A stretch of 64,000 nucleotides of DNA from Owenia fusiformis (GCA_903813345.2 CAIIXF020000009.1:19369759-19433758), one strand, 5' to 3'. Shown: positions 46,301-55,710, numbered from the stretch's first letter. Notes: generated by a model not told the origin, from the sequence alone. Translations and numbers: made by a program.

Positions 46301-49300
46301 AAAAATAAAACAAGAGGTAATGCTCCCATTTGGCCACCCTTGGCAAGAGCTTCGCATTGTTTGGACTCTAAGAATAAGAGTAATTCTTTGATTTGGTCTG
46401 TGTTCAAACAGTATAAGAAATTGTGATATTTCATTTTTGCTGACATTCAGTGGAATTTCAGTCTTCATAAAAGGGCCTCTTTTGTTTTCTTTATATTACT
46501 TTTTAAAAATTGTGGTGTTGATTTTATACAAAACAAACAATTTATTGTTTCATAAAAATTGACAATAACCTCTCTTGTGATATATCATTAAGGAAATGCA
46601 GAACAAGTGTCAGGTTTTGGGGTACAACTCCCAGCAATATAAATAAATAAAATAAAAATTTTTAATCTGCTCATTTTGTCAGATACCCCTGGGATCGCAC
46701 ACATTAATGTTCCATTCTTTTATTATTGTGTGAATTATATATGGTTGATATGACAAAATATGTGAACAATGCTACCAGGTTGATGTGACAATAGACATGT
46801 GTGGAGAGCTGAATAATCTGATAGATGAGCTCCACAAAGCTAAAGAAACACTTGAGGAGATAGAAACTGATTATATAATACAAGTGAGTGATTTAGAAAT
46901 GACTTTATTATCCAAGTGAATCATTTAGAAAATGACTTTATATTCGTGATTAGAAACTGACTAAATATAATACAACAGTGATTTAGAAACTGATTCTATA
47001 AAACAAGTGATCTAGAAACTGACTAAGTTGCTGATTAGAAACTGACAGTAAAAATCCTTTGAATGATTTAGAAATTTAATGATACAAAGTAATTTATCTC
47101 ATCTTCATTTGAAAAAAGCCCCCGCTGAACACAGTAGAGATGTGATACATTCGATAAAACATCTTTCGTTTGTGTTGTAGGGTGAAAGTGCCATGAGTTA
47201 CTTTAGAGAAAAATGTGTCAACTATCTGGAGAGGTACTTTTATCTGATTTGCTTCAATGCCTACTTGCATGACCAGGTGAGACGCTAAAATACGGCTAAG
47301 ACCCTTGACAATGAAAAGTGAACAAAAAGTTGAAAACAGATTTGTGTGTTTTGATAAAAATATGCCAATTTAATCAAGGATAGAGTAGATGGTAATATTA
47401 CATCGTGACATACACACATTCATAAAGATAGTGTTCTTTGGGATTTGCTAATTTGTGGAGTTGCTCCGATTCCTACTTTAGGTTTAGTCAGTTGGTCTTG
47501 GAAGTCTGAAAAATGTTTCACTAACCGAGTTGTTCCACTTAACAGGTTTCACTGTATACAATTCTTCATGATTTCCATGGTGCCTCAGCCTGTCAGCATT
47601 ATTGATAACCTCTCAATAATCAACCTGATTAAACATATGATTATCTTTTTAGCCTAATCAATATAATCCACAGTAAAATATGTTTAAATCATGTTCATTA
47701 GTATTAATTTTATTCTTATTTTCAGTTTGTGAAGCTCCTCTCTATAAGCTTCTCCCAGTGGATGAAGCAGCATCCTTATATCTACCACTTGTTTAGCAAT
47801 CTAGACATATCATGCAGGACAATTTCATCCGAGCTGCTACTGAATAATCAACATTTCCTGGTAAGTTTGCAATACAGCAAATAGCTTTATTTGCAGCTTA
47901 TTGAAACGCAATAGAGGGGAAATATGGGGCGTGGTTAAAGTATCAAATATGGAAAAAGAGCAATTTATTTTACAATTTCATAATTGTACTATATTAATTA
48001 GGAGAATAAAACAATAAAACATGAAAGTCACAGATAACAAATTATGTAGCTAAGATGTTCCAGATTTTCACATCTTGTGACAGATTTAATGTTTTCCCTG
48101 TCTGTTAAATGCCTTGCGTATTCATCTACTGTGTTCTTTGAAAGCACAATGTAGATGGCCAGGAATTAATACTTTGTGCAAATCCTTATGTGACCAGAGG
48201 TTCAGATCCCCACTCGTATACTCGTAATTTATGAGTAATTTGTCAAATACGAGAAATAATTTAAAAATACTTGCCATTCGTACGAGTATTTTTTTTCTGA
48301 GGATCTGAAACTATGTATGTGTCATAAGCACAGGGTGGGATTGAAAATTTTTTAACTCAGACACAACGTGTGTGGTTTGACAGTATCCCAAATAACTTTT
48401 CCATTGTTTGTTTTTTACACAATAGGTTGCAGATGACTACTGGGGCTTAGATGTGTTGAGCTCACAGATGGACGTGAAAGTGTCAAACTTCAGGAGAATC
48501 CCTTCTTTACCTGTATATGGCAGTGCACAACCATCTCGTGAGGTATTGGCACCGTAGTCTTATTTGTTTAACACTAAATCACACACATTTTCATCATCTG
48601 TTAGGGCAGCTAGGCCAAATACTTTTCATTAAAGCAGATATGAAATGGTATTTTTAACCTAAAGGAATCAAAATAATTTTTTGATAGATGTATTTGGACA
48701 TGTTTTCTCATCAGTAGTGTGAAAACTATTTCACTCTAACGATCGTTATAGCTGCTTAATAAGCAATATTCGAATTGGTTGTGACGTTATTGGCCCCCAC
48801 GTGATCTCTCACTGGTCCCCACGTGGCCCGTAATATGGTCCATTAGATCATGACGGCATAATGCCAAAATGTTTTGTTATTTGTTTACACAACAATCCTT
48901 GGTTGCCGTGACGTTGTGATTACTATGGAACCAATAAACCAAAGCTATATTTTGTATATGACGTTACTAATCACGTGGGGGCCAATTTGATTTATCGGTT
49001 AGTTTTATTTCGTTATCTATGACCGTTAGCAGTTATCTAACATTTATTTTATAATGGCTATCGCAAGAACTCTACAATGGGCTTACAATGGAGAAAACCG
49101 CATTTTTGTAGCTGCAAGTTGAGAAAAGCTATTTCAGTTGTCCTTTAAATTTTTTGGAAGCAGATTTTTTTCGAAAATAAATATATTTAATTAGTGTCAA
49201 ATCTCTACACAGGGTCTATCTTGCGTGATGAAATATTTGACCAGCAAGAAGCTTGGTCATCCAAAGGTGGTTCTAGTCAACCTGAGAGAAGACATGGTAC

Positions 49301-52300
49301 TGGAATGTGATGCGCAGACATTTAGCCCTCGTGATATCAATAACCTTGAAGAGCCAGTCATAATGCCAGATATTTCTGGCAGTGAAATTGAGGTATGCAA
49401 TATGTCAATTACTGATGGTTATGTATAGATTTATTATCCTAAAATGTTGCCTTTTCAGGCAAAATTGGTCTCAGGAACCAATAATAATTGTCAGGTTCCT
49501 TTTCTTCATTTAAAAGACAATTTTACATCACATTTGTTTTTGAATGGATGATCTTGCACACATGTACACATGTAAGAGGCTCTATTTCAGGCTAAAGAAA
49601 ATGAGATGAAGAATGTAGTGAAACCTAAGAAATCATTCCAAATCTACACAGATCTGTCTGAGAGTTCAGATAGTGTTGAGTTCAGTAGTGTGTTAACACC
49701 TCTAGAGATGTTCAATCAGCAATGCATACAGACCCCTCAACTTGTATATCACAGGATACCCATATCTGATGATGCAGCACCTAAAGAAAAAGTAAGACCC
49801 TCTACCAGTTGGCTGCTATTTAATTCCAAAGGTTATACAGATTCAGAGACTTTCCAAGATGGCGGCATTTCATTTTGAATATTGTACTTTGATATCTGAT
49901 ATATATATATTTTTTGTTGTTGACAATATTAGTTCATCCGTTCATTCATTAATTGGAATCTATGGTATATCATATTCATGGTATTTAAAACTTAAGTTTC
50001 CTTTTGCCTTTTTCTGACCTAAAACGGATTGTCAGCATTGGTTCCAATGTTTTCAAGGAATCATACATCACTAGTTGGTTACATTTTAGAGGATTCAGCT
50101 TCTTTGAGATTTTTTATGCGATATTCAATGCTTATAATACCATCTATTGGCAGTTCTCTTGGTTATTAGTGCATTTTAGGGAGTTATACATTCAGAATAT
50201 GTATAATTGCAGAACTTTGATCAGATCATGGCACTGCTGAATAACATTGAAGAGATCTACACAGATGAAGATGGCCCAGCCTTGTTGTTTCATTGCCGTA
50301 CAGGAAAGGGGCGGACAACCACAGCCATGGCTATTGCGGGCCTGATCATATGTCATAAAAAGGTTGGTCCAATTTTTTAAATTCCAAAATGTATTTATAG
50401 TTCAAAATCATGTGATACCGTAATGATAAATCAAATGGTTATTTGCTACCTTTCAATTAGATAATAACATTTTTTTAAGAAAGATCATGTTACTTTGATT
50501 TGAAGCTTTTGGTGGCTGGGCATACAAAATGTCAGTAACACTATAGAATAAAAAGTATTCAATTAATAGTTAAAATATAGTTACCCTTTTAAATACACTT
50601 AGAAATATATAAATGACATTTTGTGATCAATCACTTGAACAATCTTTAAAATCATTGAAATTAAACTTAATAGTACAGTAGCAACTGTATGTCTTAAAAT
50701 AATGATTTTTATGTTGTATGCAATATACATGGTAGATATATATGGTAGAGACAGGATTCTTATATCAAAGTAACAGTTTATATGTCATTTGAAGAATGTA
50801 ATCCTATTTTCTTTACTTTATTGCTATGTTTACTGTTATTGAAAACTGTATATCGGATGTACGTTTGGCCCTAAAAGGCCATCAGTACTAATAAAATCCT
50901 ATTATTAACCTAGAGTGAATATAGCAGCTAAAGCGTATCTTATTCCAGGGGTTCCCCTATGGTACAAAACCTGGAGAGCAGGAATTGGTCTCTTGCCCCA
51001 ATGCAACATACACAAAAGGAGAGTTTCTAGTAAGTGGACTGTGTATTGTTTCACATATGAAAACAAATCATGCAGTAAGGTTAAGACGTCAATTTGAAAT
51101 ATTATTGTTAGAAATATTTAACTGAAGAAAGATTTTGAACTTTATTATGCTTTCTTCACACAAATTTTATTTGTAGATTGTTCAGCGGCTGGTCCGCATG
51201 ATTCCTAATGGTCAGCAGATGAAGCGTGAAGTTGATTTCATGCTTGACCAATGTTCAGAGACAATGACTCCAATGCATTACCATGTGAGAGAAGTGATAT
51301 TTGTCACATACAATAAAGTAAGTTACAAATCACATACAATAAAATTAATTTCATCATCATCAAGGAAACGTCCAATCACACGCAATGGGGTTAAATCCTT
51401 TAAAATACAATTAAGAAAACTTCAATCACATACAATAAAGTTGACTGTATTAGCATACAATATAATTCCAATCATATACAATGAAGATAATTCTATAAAC
51501 ATACAATAAAGAATCATACCAATCACAAACCAAAATTGTACCAGCCACATACAATAAAATCCATTATTTAAACATACAATTAAGAAAATTCCAACCTACT
51601 AGTTTGTTCCAATCAAATACCATGAAGTTAATCCCAGTAACAAAAATAATGTAAATGCCAATATGTTATGGCTTGATGATCTTCCAGATGAAGAAGGCCA
51701 AAACTGATGAAGACAGAGAGGAACTGAAGTTAAAGAGTCTGCAGTACTTGGAGCGCTATCTATATCTTATTCTATTCAACACATATCTACATGCTGAGAG
51801 AAGGAACCATTATGAGAGATCATTCACTCGGTGGATGAAAGAGGTGAAAACATTCAACTGTTAAGTCTTGAAATTATTAAGTTCTGTACCCCCATTCACT
51901 CTCTACTACTAGCTGAGTAAGGAAATAGATGAGGGTGATTCGATTCTCTCTACCTCATGATGTGTAGAGAAATAGATGAGGGTGACTCCATTCTTTCTAC
52001 CACAGGCTGGGTCGAGAAATAGATGAGAATGACCCTATTCTTTCTACCATAGGATGGGTTGAGAAATAGTTGAGGGTGACCCCATTCTCTACCAAATGCT
52101 GGGTCGAGTAATAGTTGAGGGTGACCCCATTCTTTCTACCACATGCTGGGTCAAGAAATAGATGAGAATGACCCTATTCTTTCTACCATAGGATGGGTTG
52201 AGAAATAGTTGAGGGTGACCCCATTCTCTACCAAATTCTGGGTCGAGAAAAAGATGAGGGTGACCCCATTCTTTCTACCATAGGTTGGGTTGAGAAATAG

Positions 52301-53025
52301 ATGAGAATGACCCTATTCTTTCTACCATAGGATGGGTTGAGAAATAGTTGAGGGTGACCCCATTCTCTACCAAATGCTGGGTCGAGAAAAAGATGAGGCT
52401 GACCCCATTCTTTCTACCATAGGTTGGGTTGAGAAATAGTTGAGGGTGACCCCATTCTCTACCAAATGCTGGGTTGAGAAAAAGATGAGGGTGACCCCAT
52501 TCTCTCTACCACAGGTTGGGTTGAGAAATAGATGAGGGTGATCATGATAAACCAAGACATGCAACCCTACACAGGATCTCATCTTTATCTACACTTAAAT
52601 TATCAGCAGTTCTTTGATCTAGCCTATATCCAATGAAAATATGTAGTTGAAAGTCATGACACTACATTTTCTCTCTTTAGGTACTTTATTTTCACCCAAA
52701 CTCAAAAAGCATTAATATAAATCATCTGTAATTATCACACATGCATGCATAATTTGTGTCTCGCTGATGGAGATCTGATGTGGCATAGAAGTGATGAATG
52801 TCAGAATACAATGTTAACTATTGGGAGTACCCAGGTGTAAAATACAAAATACAATGGTACTAAAGGTTCTCATAATTCCAGGTTGGCTCAAGAGCAGGCG
52901 TGTATGAAGTACTTGATGATATAGCTTTCACTGACTTTGAAAGTGTTAACTCAAAAATGCTGAGGACACGACGTGCACGTTGGAAGCAAGTACCAAAGTT
53001 GCCTTTCAGAGGAAAATTTATATAG
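31193..53025 (+). CDS. PALD1: Paladin (phosphatase domain-containing protein), 19 coding exons
   Basis: Joined exons give about 882 residues, close to vertebrate paladin (about 860). The protein has two similar halves. Each runs VYGxxQP, then VNLREExVL, a CX5R-type phosphatase loop, and LERYxYLIxFNxYLH. The first loop reads SHTGEGR (S315-R321): catalytic Cys is replaced by Ser. The second is intact, CRTGKGR (C687-R693). The N-terminus MGSGASSS fits an N-myristoylation signal, as in vertebrate paladin, so membrane attachment is expected. In vertebrates paladin regulates receptor and phosphoinositide signalling in endothelium; the role here is unknown. All 18 introns are GT-AG and every phase closes. 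Intron 1 (6.6 kb) holds a large transposon. Introns 2, 3, 9 and 17 hold arrays derived from the preceding exon. The stop is at 53023-53025. Confidence 0.93.
31560..31705. repeat. 71-bp satellite, left part (2 copies)
   Basis: Units of GATAGTGTGAAGTGTTTGTA and TTCAGATTTAATTGC. The array is interrupted by the transposon at 31706 and continues at 37537. Confidence 0.9.
34037..34580 (+). pseudogene. Decayed ORF in the transposon core, EEAD-type uncharacterised family
   Basis: Conceptual + strand translation gives segments broken by stops and frameshifts: TFVIDAMAM (about 34079), FGEFWKAISDYSIKSSKGAQ, RIDFIVDSI, then in another frame STLEEADFKLIHSVYIQQEN (about 34484). From memory, a large uncharacterised invertebrate protein family has the order VIDxMA, RIDVVFD, EEADTRxxLH. 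I offer that as the likely relative, without a search. The copy is non-functional. Confidence 0.4.
35369..36027. mobile_element. Foldback element nested in the 5.8-kb transposon
   Basis: Ends AAAGGAG (35369) and CTCCTTT (ending 36027), with GAAAGTATCGCA mirrored just inside. Internal pairs such as CAAACAACCCACCCACATG and CATGTGGGTGGATTGTTTG are also mirrored. Its right edge abuts the right arm of the host element. Confidence 0.65.
37537..37790. repeat. 71-bp satellite, right part (4 copies)
   Basis: Same unit and orientation as 31560-31705, ending about 110 bp before paladin exon 2. Confidence 0.9.
37903..38081 (+). CDS. PALD1: Paladin coding exon 2
   Basis: Residues 38-97. Acceptor TTTTGTAG; donor AAG|GTACAT. 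It contains EVAPIIIKVGKEEFQRF and GRIADNMPEHPLVK, both conserved at this place in paladin. Its last 39 bases are duplicated in the following intron. Confidence 0.93.
38043..38400. repeat. Tandem array built from paladin exon 2 3' end and donor
   Basis: The 103-bp unit starts GGATAGCTGACAATATGCC and includes the last 39 coding bases, the GTACAT donor and 60 bp of intron. Three nearly identical copies and a truncated fourth follow the genuine exon end. Confidence 0.93.
38451..39052. mobile_element. TA-flanked foldback MITE in paladin intron 2
   Basis: AAGGAATATTCCTTGCCA at the left is mirrored at the right end, with TA on both sides (38449-38450, 39053-39054). Arms of about 200 bp include GATGTCATC, GATGGCAGC-like and CAAAACAT words in mirror order. 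No ORF. Confidence 0.85.
39176..39355 (+). CDS. PALD1: Paladin coding exon 3
   Basis: Residues 98-157. Contains YFLVKDFHPGMDKLGTM and FPVYGMGQPTKDSLSNML. Acceptor TTTCAG, donor TCA|GTAAGT. The 3' 104 bases plus donor are repeated twice more downstream. Splicing at a downstream donor would shift the frame into a stop near 39437. Confidence 0.93.
39252..39615. repeat. Tandem array built from paladin exon 3 3' end and donor
   Basis: The 121-122 bp unit starts ATGTACG(T/A)AAGCACAGGG, includes 104 coding bases, the GTAAGT donor and a poly-T stretch. Three copies; the first is the real exon. Copies differ by only a few bases, so the duplication is recent. Confidence 0.95.
39740..40075. repeat. About 125-bp tandem repeat, intron 3
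   Basis: Three copies containing TATATTCTG, AATTTTCCAAGAACTTGAAG and TAATTCAAATTAC. Intronic. Confidence 0.85.
40902..41069 (+). CDS. PALD1: Paladin coding exon 4
   Basis: Residues 158-213. ILVLNLREEPVLFLKDG followed by MVTYSPR and AIRKE, the conserved first-half module. Acceptor TTACAG, donor GAG|GTACAG, phase 0. Confidence 0.93.
43135..43490. repeat. About 55-60 bp tandem repeat, intron 4
   Basis: Seven copies of AAGAAAAAGTTTTAAAAT... ACCTTGGAATATTAGTC. At 43598-43675 an 18-bp repeat (AGTACCATAGACCTAAAC) occurs four to five times. A GATTGATTGGTTGGT simple repeat lies at 41900-42000. Confidence 0.9.
44164..44333 (+). CDS. PALD1: Paladin coding exon 5
   Basis: Residues 214-270 (last codon split). 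Contains YYVAYEDFISISDEVYQRH, matching the acidic segment before the first phosphatase loop in paladin. Donor CAG|GTGAGA. Confidence 0.9.
44688..44901. repeat. Pair of CAGGGTGTCC element ends facing each other
   Basis: TTTCGGGACACCCTG (ending 44697) and CAGGGTGTCCCGAAA (from 44892) are inverted with their outer termini pointing inward. They look like the right end of one element and the left end of another, rather than one complete copy. Partner ends were not found. Intron 5. Confidence 0.5.
45234..45309 (+). CDS. PALD1: Paladin coding exon 6
   Basis: Residues 270-295. LQRLCFPTDGAPSEEDFDTL, equivalent to the YHRLPLPE-type segment before the loop. Too short to appear as a simple ORF; placed by phase and similarity. 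Confidence 0.88.
45638..45783 (+). CDS. PALD1: Paladin coding exon 7 (first phosphatase loop, Cys lost)
   Basis: Residues 296-344. Reads LFTSHTGEGRATVGMVIGYL. Ser codon TCA at 45695-45697 stands where the catalytic Cys of CX5R belongs; Arg (AGG) at 45713-45715 is kept. Acceptor TTTCAG, donor AT|GTATGT. Confidence 0.9.
45955..46140. repeat. About 30-bp tandem repeat, intron 7
   Basis: Six to seven units of AATGACATCTTTTCGAGCCT plus GGGACT. Confidence 0.9.
46205..46316 (+). CDS. PALD1: Paladin coding exon 8
   Basis: Residues 344-381. Contains GEFTAIVELIKYLSNGPKIK, the helix after the first loop. Donor GAG|GTAATG. Confidence 0.88.
46779..46883 (+). CDS. PALD1: Paladin coding exon 9
   Basis: Residues 382-416. 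VDVTIDMCGELNNLIDEL then KETLEEIE, a charged helical stretch. Donor CAA|GTGAGT. The exon 3' end seeds a degenerate repeat in the next intron. Confidence 0.88.
46862..47060. repeat. Degenerate array derived from paladin exon 9 end and donor
   Basis: The exon end TAGAAACTGATTATATAATA followed by CAAGTGAGTGATT recurs as TTAGAAACTGATTCTATAAA-CAAGTGA and shorter variants, about five times at 35-45 bp spacing. Confidence 0.75.
47181..47276 (+). CDS. PALD1: Paladin coding exon 10
   Basis: Residues 417-448. Contains YLERYFYLICFNAYLHDQ, the module closing the first half of the protein; mirrored in exon 18. Confidence 0.92.
47726..47860 (+). CDS. PALD1: Paladin coding exon 11
   Basis: Residues 449-493. 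SFSQWMKQHPYIYHLFSNL; conserved linker between the halves. Donor CTG|GTAAGT. Confidence 0.9.
48426..48542 (+). CDS. PALD1: Paladin coding exon 12
   Basis: Residues 494-532. Contains DVKVSNFRRIPSLPVYGSAQ, opening the second half; compare exon 3. Donor GAG|GTATTG. Confidence 0.92.
48780..48990. repeat. Inverted repeat carrying CACGTG boxes, intron 12
   Basis: TTGGCCCCCACGTGAT (about 48790) is mirrored by ATCACGTGGGGGCCAA (about 48970). A third CACGTG lies between them. TGACGTTA flanks both. Probably the ends of a small MITE. Confidence 0.6.
49213..49392 (+). CDS. PALD1: Paladin coding exon 13
   Basis: Residues 533-592. KVVLVNLREDMVLECDAQTF; compare exon 4. Acceptor ACACAG, donor GAG|GTATGC. 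Confidence 0.93.
49591..49791 (+). CDS. PALD1: Paladin coding exon 14
   Basis: Residues 593-659. It includes a Ser/Lys-rich insert (NVVKPKKSFQIYTDLSESSD), then LTPLEMFNQQ and LVYHRIPISDDAAPKEK, the segment just before the second loop. Confidence 0.92.
50213..50362 (+). CDS. PALD1: Paladin coding exon 15 (second phosphatase loop, intact)
   Basis: Residues 660-709. LLFHCRTGKGRTTTAMAIAG. Cys codon TGC at 50294-50296 and Arg CGG at 50312-50314 form a canonical CX5R. The general-acid Asp is not obvious, as in other paladins, so activity is unproven. Confidence 0.93.
50790..50905 (-). repeat. Dispersed repeat, copy B (intron 15)
   Basis: Reverse-complement copy of 27879-28000: contains GGATGTACGTTTGGCCC and AATAAAATCCTATTATTA. 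It ends 45 bp before exon 16. Confidence 0.75.
50949..51029 (+). CDS. PALD1: Paladin coding exon 16
   Basis: Residues 710-736. GFPYGTKPGEQELVSCPNAT followed by YTKGEFL, as in other paladins. Short exon defined by TTCCAG acceptor and CTA|GTAAGT donor with matching phases. Confidence 0.9.
51177..51317 (+). CDS. PALD1: Paladin coding exon 17
   Basis: Residues 737-783. Contains VDFMLDQCSETMTPMHYHVR, highly conserved in paladin. Ends CACATACAATAAA|GTAAGT; that junction is repeated through the next intron. Confidence 0.93.
51300..51660. repeat. Degenerate array derived from paladin exon 17 end and donor
   Basis: The exon junction GTCACATACAATAAA|GTAAGTT recurs as AATCACATACAATAAAGTTG and decayed forms about seven times at roughly 45-50 bp spacing. 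Confidence 0.75.
51688..51843 (+). CDS. PALD1: Paladin coding exon 18
   Basis: Residues 784-835. LQYLERYLYLILFNTYLHAE; compare exon 10. Donor GAG|GTGAAA is weaker than most. Confidence 0.92.
51918..52555. repeat. About 47-bp tandem repeat, intron 18
   Basis: Thirteen or so units of GAGAAATAGATGAGGGTGAC and CCCATTCTTTCTACCA. Alternating variants form a higher-order pattern. Not derived from the adjacent exon. Confidence 0.93.
52882..53025 (+). CDS. PALD1: Paladin coding exon 19 (last)
   Basis: Residues 836-882 and stop TAG. VGSRAGVYEVLDDIAFTDFE matches the paladin tail (AGIYEIL). The basic end (RTRRARWKQVPKLPFRGKF) has no close counterpart I recall. Confidence 0.88.
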   Translation, partial: VGSRAGVYEVLDDIAFTDFESVNSKMLRTRRARWKQVPKLPFRGKFI

Positions 53026-55055
53026 CGCCATGGCCGATCTTAATGATGGTGATCATAATGTGGTGAATAAACAAAGGAAACTTAGGAAGGTCAGAGGATT
53101 GACACAAGAATCTCAAACAAAGATTGTTCCCATTGAACCAAGTGCCTGCTACAGGGTACATCAATTTACAGGTTATGCAAACTTGTACAGACCTACATGT
53201 ATGGTGACAAACTTGTGGTTAGATAGACCTGAGGATACACAGATTAATATGACTATCGAGTTACACCTTGTAGATACAGAGAATTATGATGGTTCCCTTT
53301 GACATCCGTTACACAATTTATATGGCTACACAAACCTTATGCTTTATGGTTCTAGAGATCTGTGGTTAGTCCAATGTATGAGGTTACACAAACCTTCTAG
53401 ATACATAGATTTACGATTCAGTTGACATGCTGACCAATATTTATGGTTACACTTGATGGCTACGTAGGGAAGGAGTGAAAGAGACCTGACTTATTAAGTA
53501 AAAGCAAATAATTATTTTTTGAATTAATTCTGTGTTAAATATGTGTTCATTTAGTGGAGTTATGTAAAGTGTTTGTACATTATCAAATTGCACATTATGA
53601 CTGTTTCATTTGCCAAACCCCAATTATCCCAAATGATAATATCCTAATACGCTGATGTCATCACTTAAACATGGGACATCATATTTTAGTGCATTGATTT
53701 TGTGTGATCATCAAAATTGTAAGATATAACTATTTAATAAAATACCATTGATCTTTTCGATTATATTTGGGGTAAACTACACATTTGTTCAATGGTCATG
53801 GATTTTCATTGAAATTTTGTCACTTATTATACCTGTGATTCTCGAACACTTGAATTTGAACAATGATTTGAGGTTTATCTGAACAGTGACATTATTAAAA
53901 AACGCTTACCTTACCGCCCTGGTTTGTCACATGTTTGTTGATCTATAGCTAGCCACTATAAGTTACATCATTGATATTATAGTGCATCTTTGAAATATCA
54001 TTTAGATTTGACTGCACAATCTTTGTACAATTGATCCAGTTTTAATTGTTTGCATATGTAATGAACGTTGTAATATACATTAAGGGGTGATTATCCCACC
54101 TAACAAAAGCGTGTGCTAAATTCAAAATGATTTCAAAAGAAAAACATCATTTTGTCTTATGGCCATTGGACTTCTACCAAAGAAAGAATTTTCAATATGA
54201 TGTCATGTCATGGATGTAGATTTTGCCAAAAGGAGACAATACTACCGTATGGTTATTTATGTAACAAAGTGAGCAAATTGAGGAAGTGTTCGATAAAATA
54301 TTTTTGTTTGGTGGGATCTGCTACTCCATAGAGTTGTTGTTTTTTCATTCTCATTTTAAGGCATTTGTTTTCATAACAACGTTCATAATGTTTAATACAT
54401 GTACCTTAATCAAATTTGAAATGCTTTTGCTCAATATATAATATCGGCATCTCCTCGATTTGTTTCTGAGATTTAAAAGGTTTGGTGTCAAAGGGCAGTA
54501 TATTGAACGTTAATTACATTTTGGGAGAGGATAAAAGCCCATTACGTTTTTATCGTTTTATGTCAATTTGTAAATAGTAAAATATTTTTAAAATTGAGTA
54601 AACGTTCAATTATATTGTTTGGTAAGAGATGAGCGTTAATCTGGAATTAAGTAATACCTTTTGGTGCAACATCGAAATATGGACCTGCTCCATAAGTTTT
54701 AATATTTTCATCCTGTCATTACCTGCAGGTGGTTTAGTATATTTTTGTAATATGACGTCTTGTTGTCTTTTATCTTTTAAGTTATGTACTCATTAGAAGT
54801 TAAACAATGTACAAAATTTCTGCAAATACAAAATTAAATCCTTATTTTAACTATTTTATGTCTGCATTCTATAAACTATTATATTGCAATGCTCGTGTTG
54901 TGGCTTTAAAATATCATCTTCAGAATTCTTTGGATGGGATTTTATCCTGTGACAGGTGAGGTTTCAGGTACATAACAGTGGGGTATAGAATCAATAGCTT
55001 GGGGAAGTGAGACATACGCATATGTGCATATTTACGATGATTGATATTTCCAAAT
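53026..55055. other. Paladin 3' UTR and intergenic sequence
   Basis: A 109-codon open frame overlaps the paladin stop in another frame but has no recognisable family. AATAAA at 53736-53741 is a candidate polyadenylation signal. The remaining sequence to 55055 is AT-rich without recognised genes. Confidence 0.45.
53736..53741 (+). terminator. PALD1: Candidate polyadenylation signal of paladin
   Basis: AATAAA about 710 bp after the stop codon. Earlier ATGAATAAAC-like matches exist (53084), so the used site is uncertain. Confidence 0.35.
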
Positions 55056-55056
55056 A

Positions 55057-55461
55057 CAGGGTGACACAAAAAATGCCACCCACTTATTTTGGAATAGAAT
55101 TTTAGTGATCTTTCTTTTGTAGATTAGTGTTCAAGGAAGAAAAGATTGTTGTACTCAGGTAGCATCGGCAACTTTGGAATTACAGAGATATCATGATTTC
55201 TGTCATGTTTCACAAGCTTACACATAGCCTATATCTTCAATAATATGTCACATCTACATTTTTCCTAAATAATTTTTTCAATTTATTCTATTGATCAAAT
55301 AATGTAATTAATTTATATGAAATCCGTTTTGAAATCAGGAATAAAAGATACATTTCTCCATTGAAAACTCTATCTACACTTAATGAAAACACGAAGATTC
55401 CTAAATTATTAAGAAAGTTATTCCAATATTAGTCGGTGGCATTTTTAATTGTGTAACCATG
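55057..55461. mobile_element. TA-flanked MITE with CAGGGTGACAC ends
   Basis: CAGGGTGACACAAAAAATGCC at the left pairs with the right end (GGCATTTTTAATTGTGTAAC). TA lies on both flanks. The same end sequence occurs in the 38-bp repeat at 25167. Confidence 0.7.
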
Positions 55462-55584
55462 TATGTTCAAATTCTGTTATTCTTCCAAAGCCTTTGCTAT
55501 GTATGTTAATATGAACGACATTTTAATAATGTGTTCTATTTCAATACATAAAGCAGGTTTGTAAAAACTTATATTTTCATTGGC

Positions 55585-55710
55585 GGGCAGATACGGCTGG
55601 AGCGGCCAGATACAGCTGGAGCGGCCAGATATATTATATTGGCCTCGGGATAATCCCAATATCCCGAACCTCTTATAGGATAATCTCTCTCTATATATAC
55701 CTCCCGCTGT
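55585..55710. repeat. Partial copy of the 19.65-19.81 kb palindromic family
   Basis: Shares AGATATATTATATTGGCC, GGGATAATCCCAATATCC and TATAGGATAATCTC with 19655-19810. Confidence 0.7.

Noticed and set aside
51655-51864. Frame starting upstream of paladin exon 18
   Set aside because: The first residues precede the splice acceptor at 51686-51687; only 51688-51843 is exon.
52973-53302. 109-residue frame overlapping the end of paladin
   Set aside because: Starts inside exon 19 in another frame; the paladin frame reaches a stop at 53023 with a normal C-terminus.
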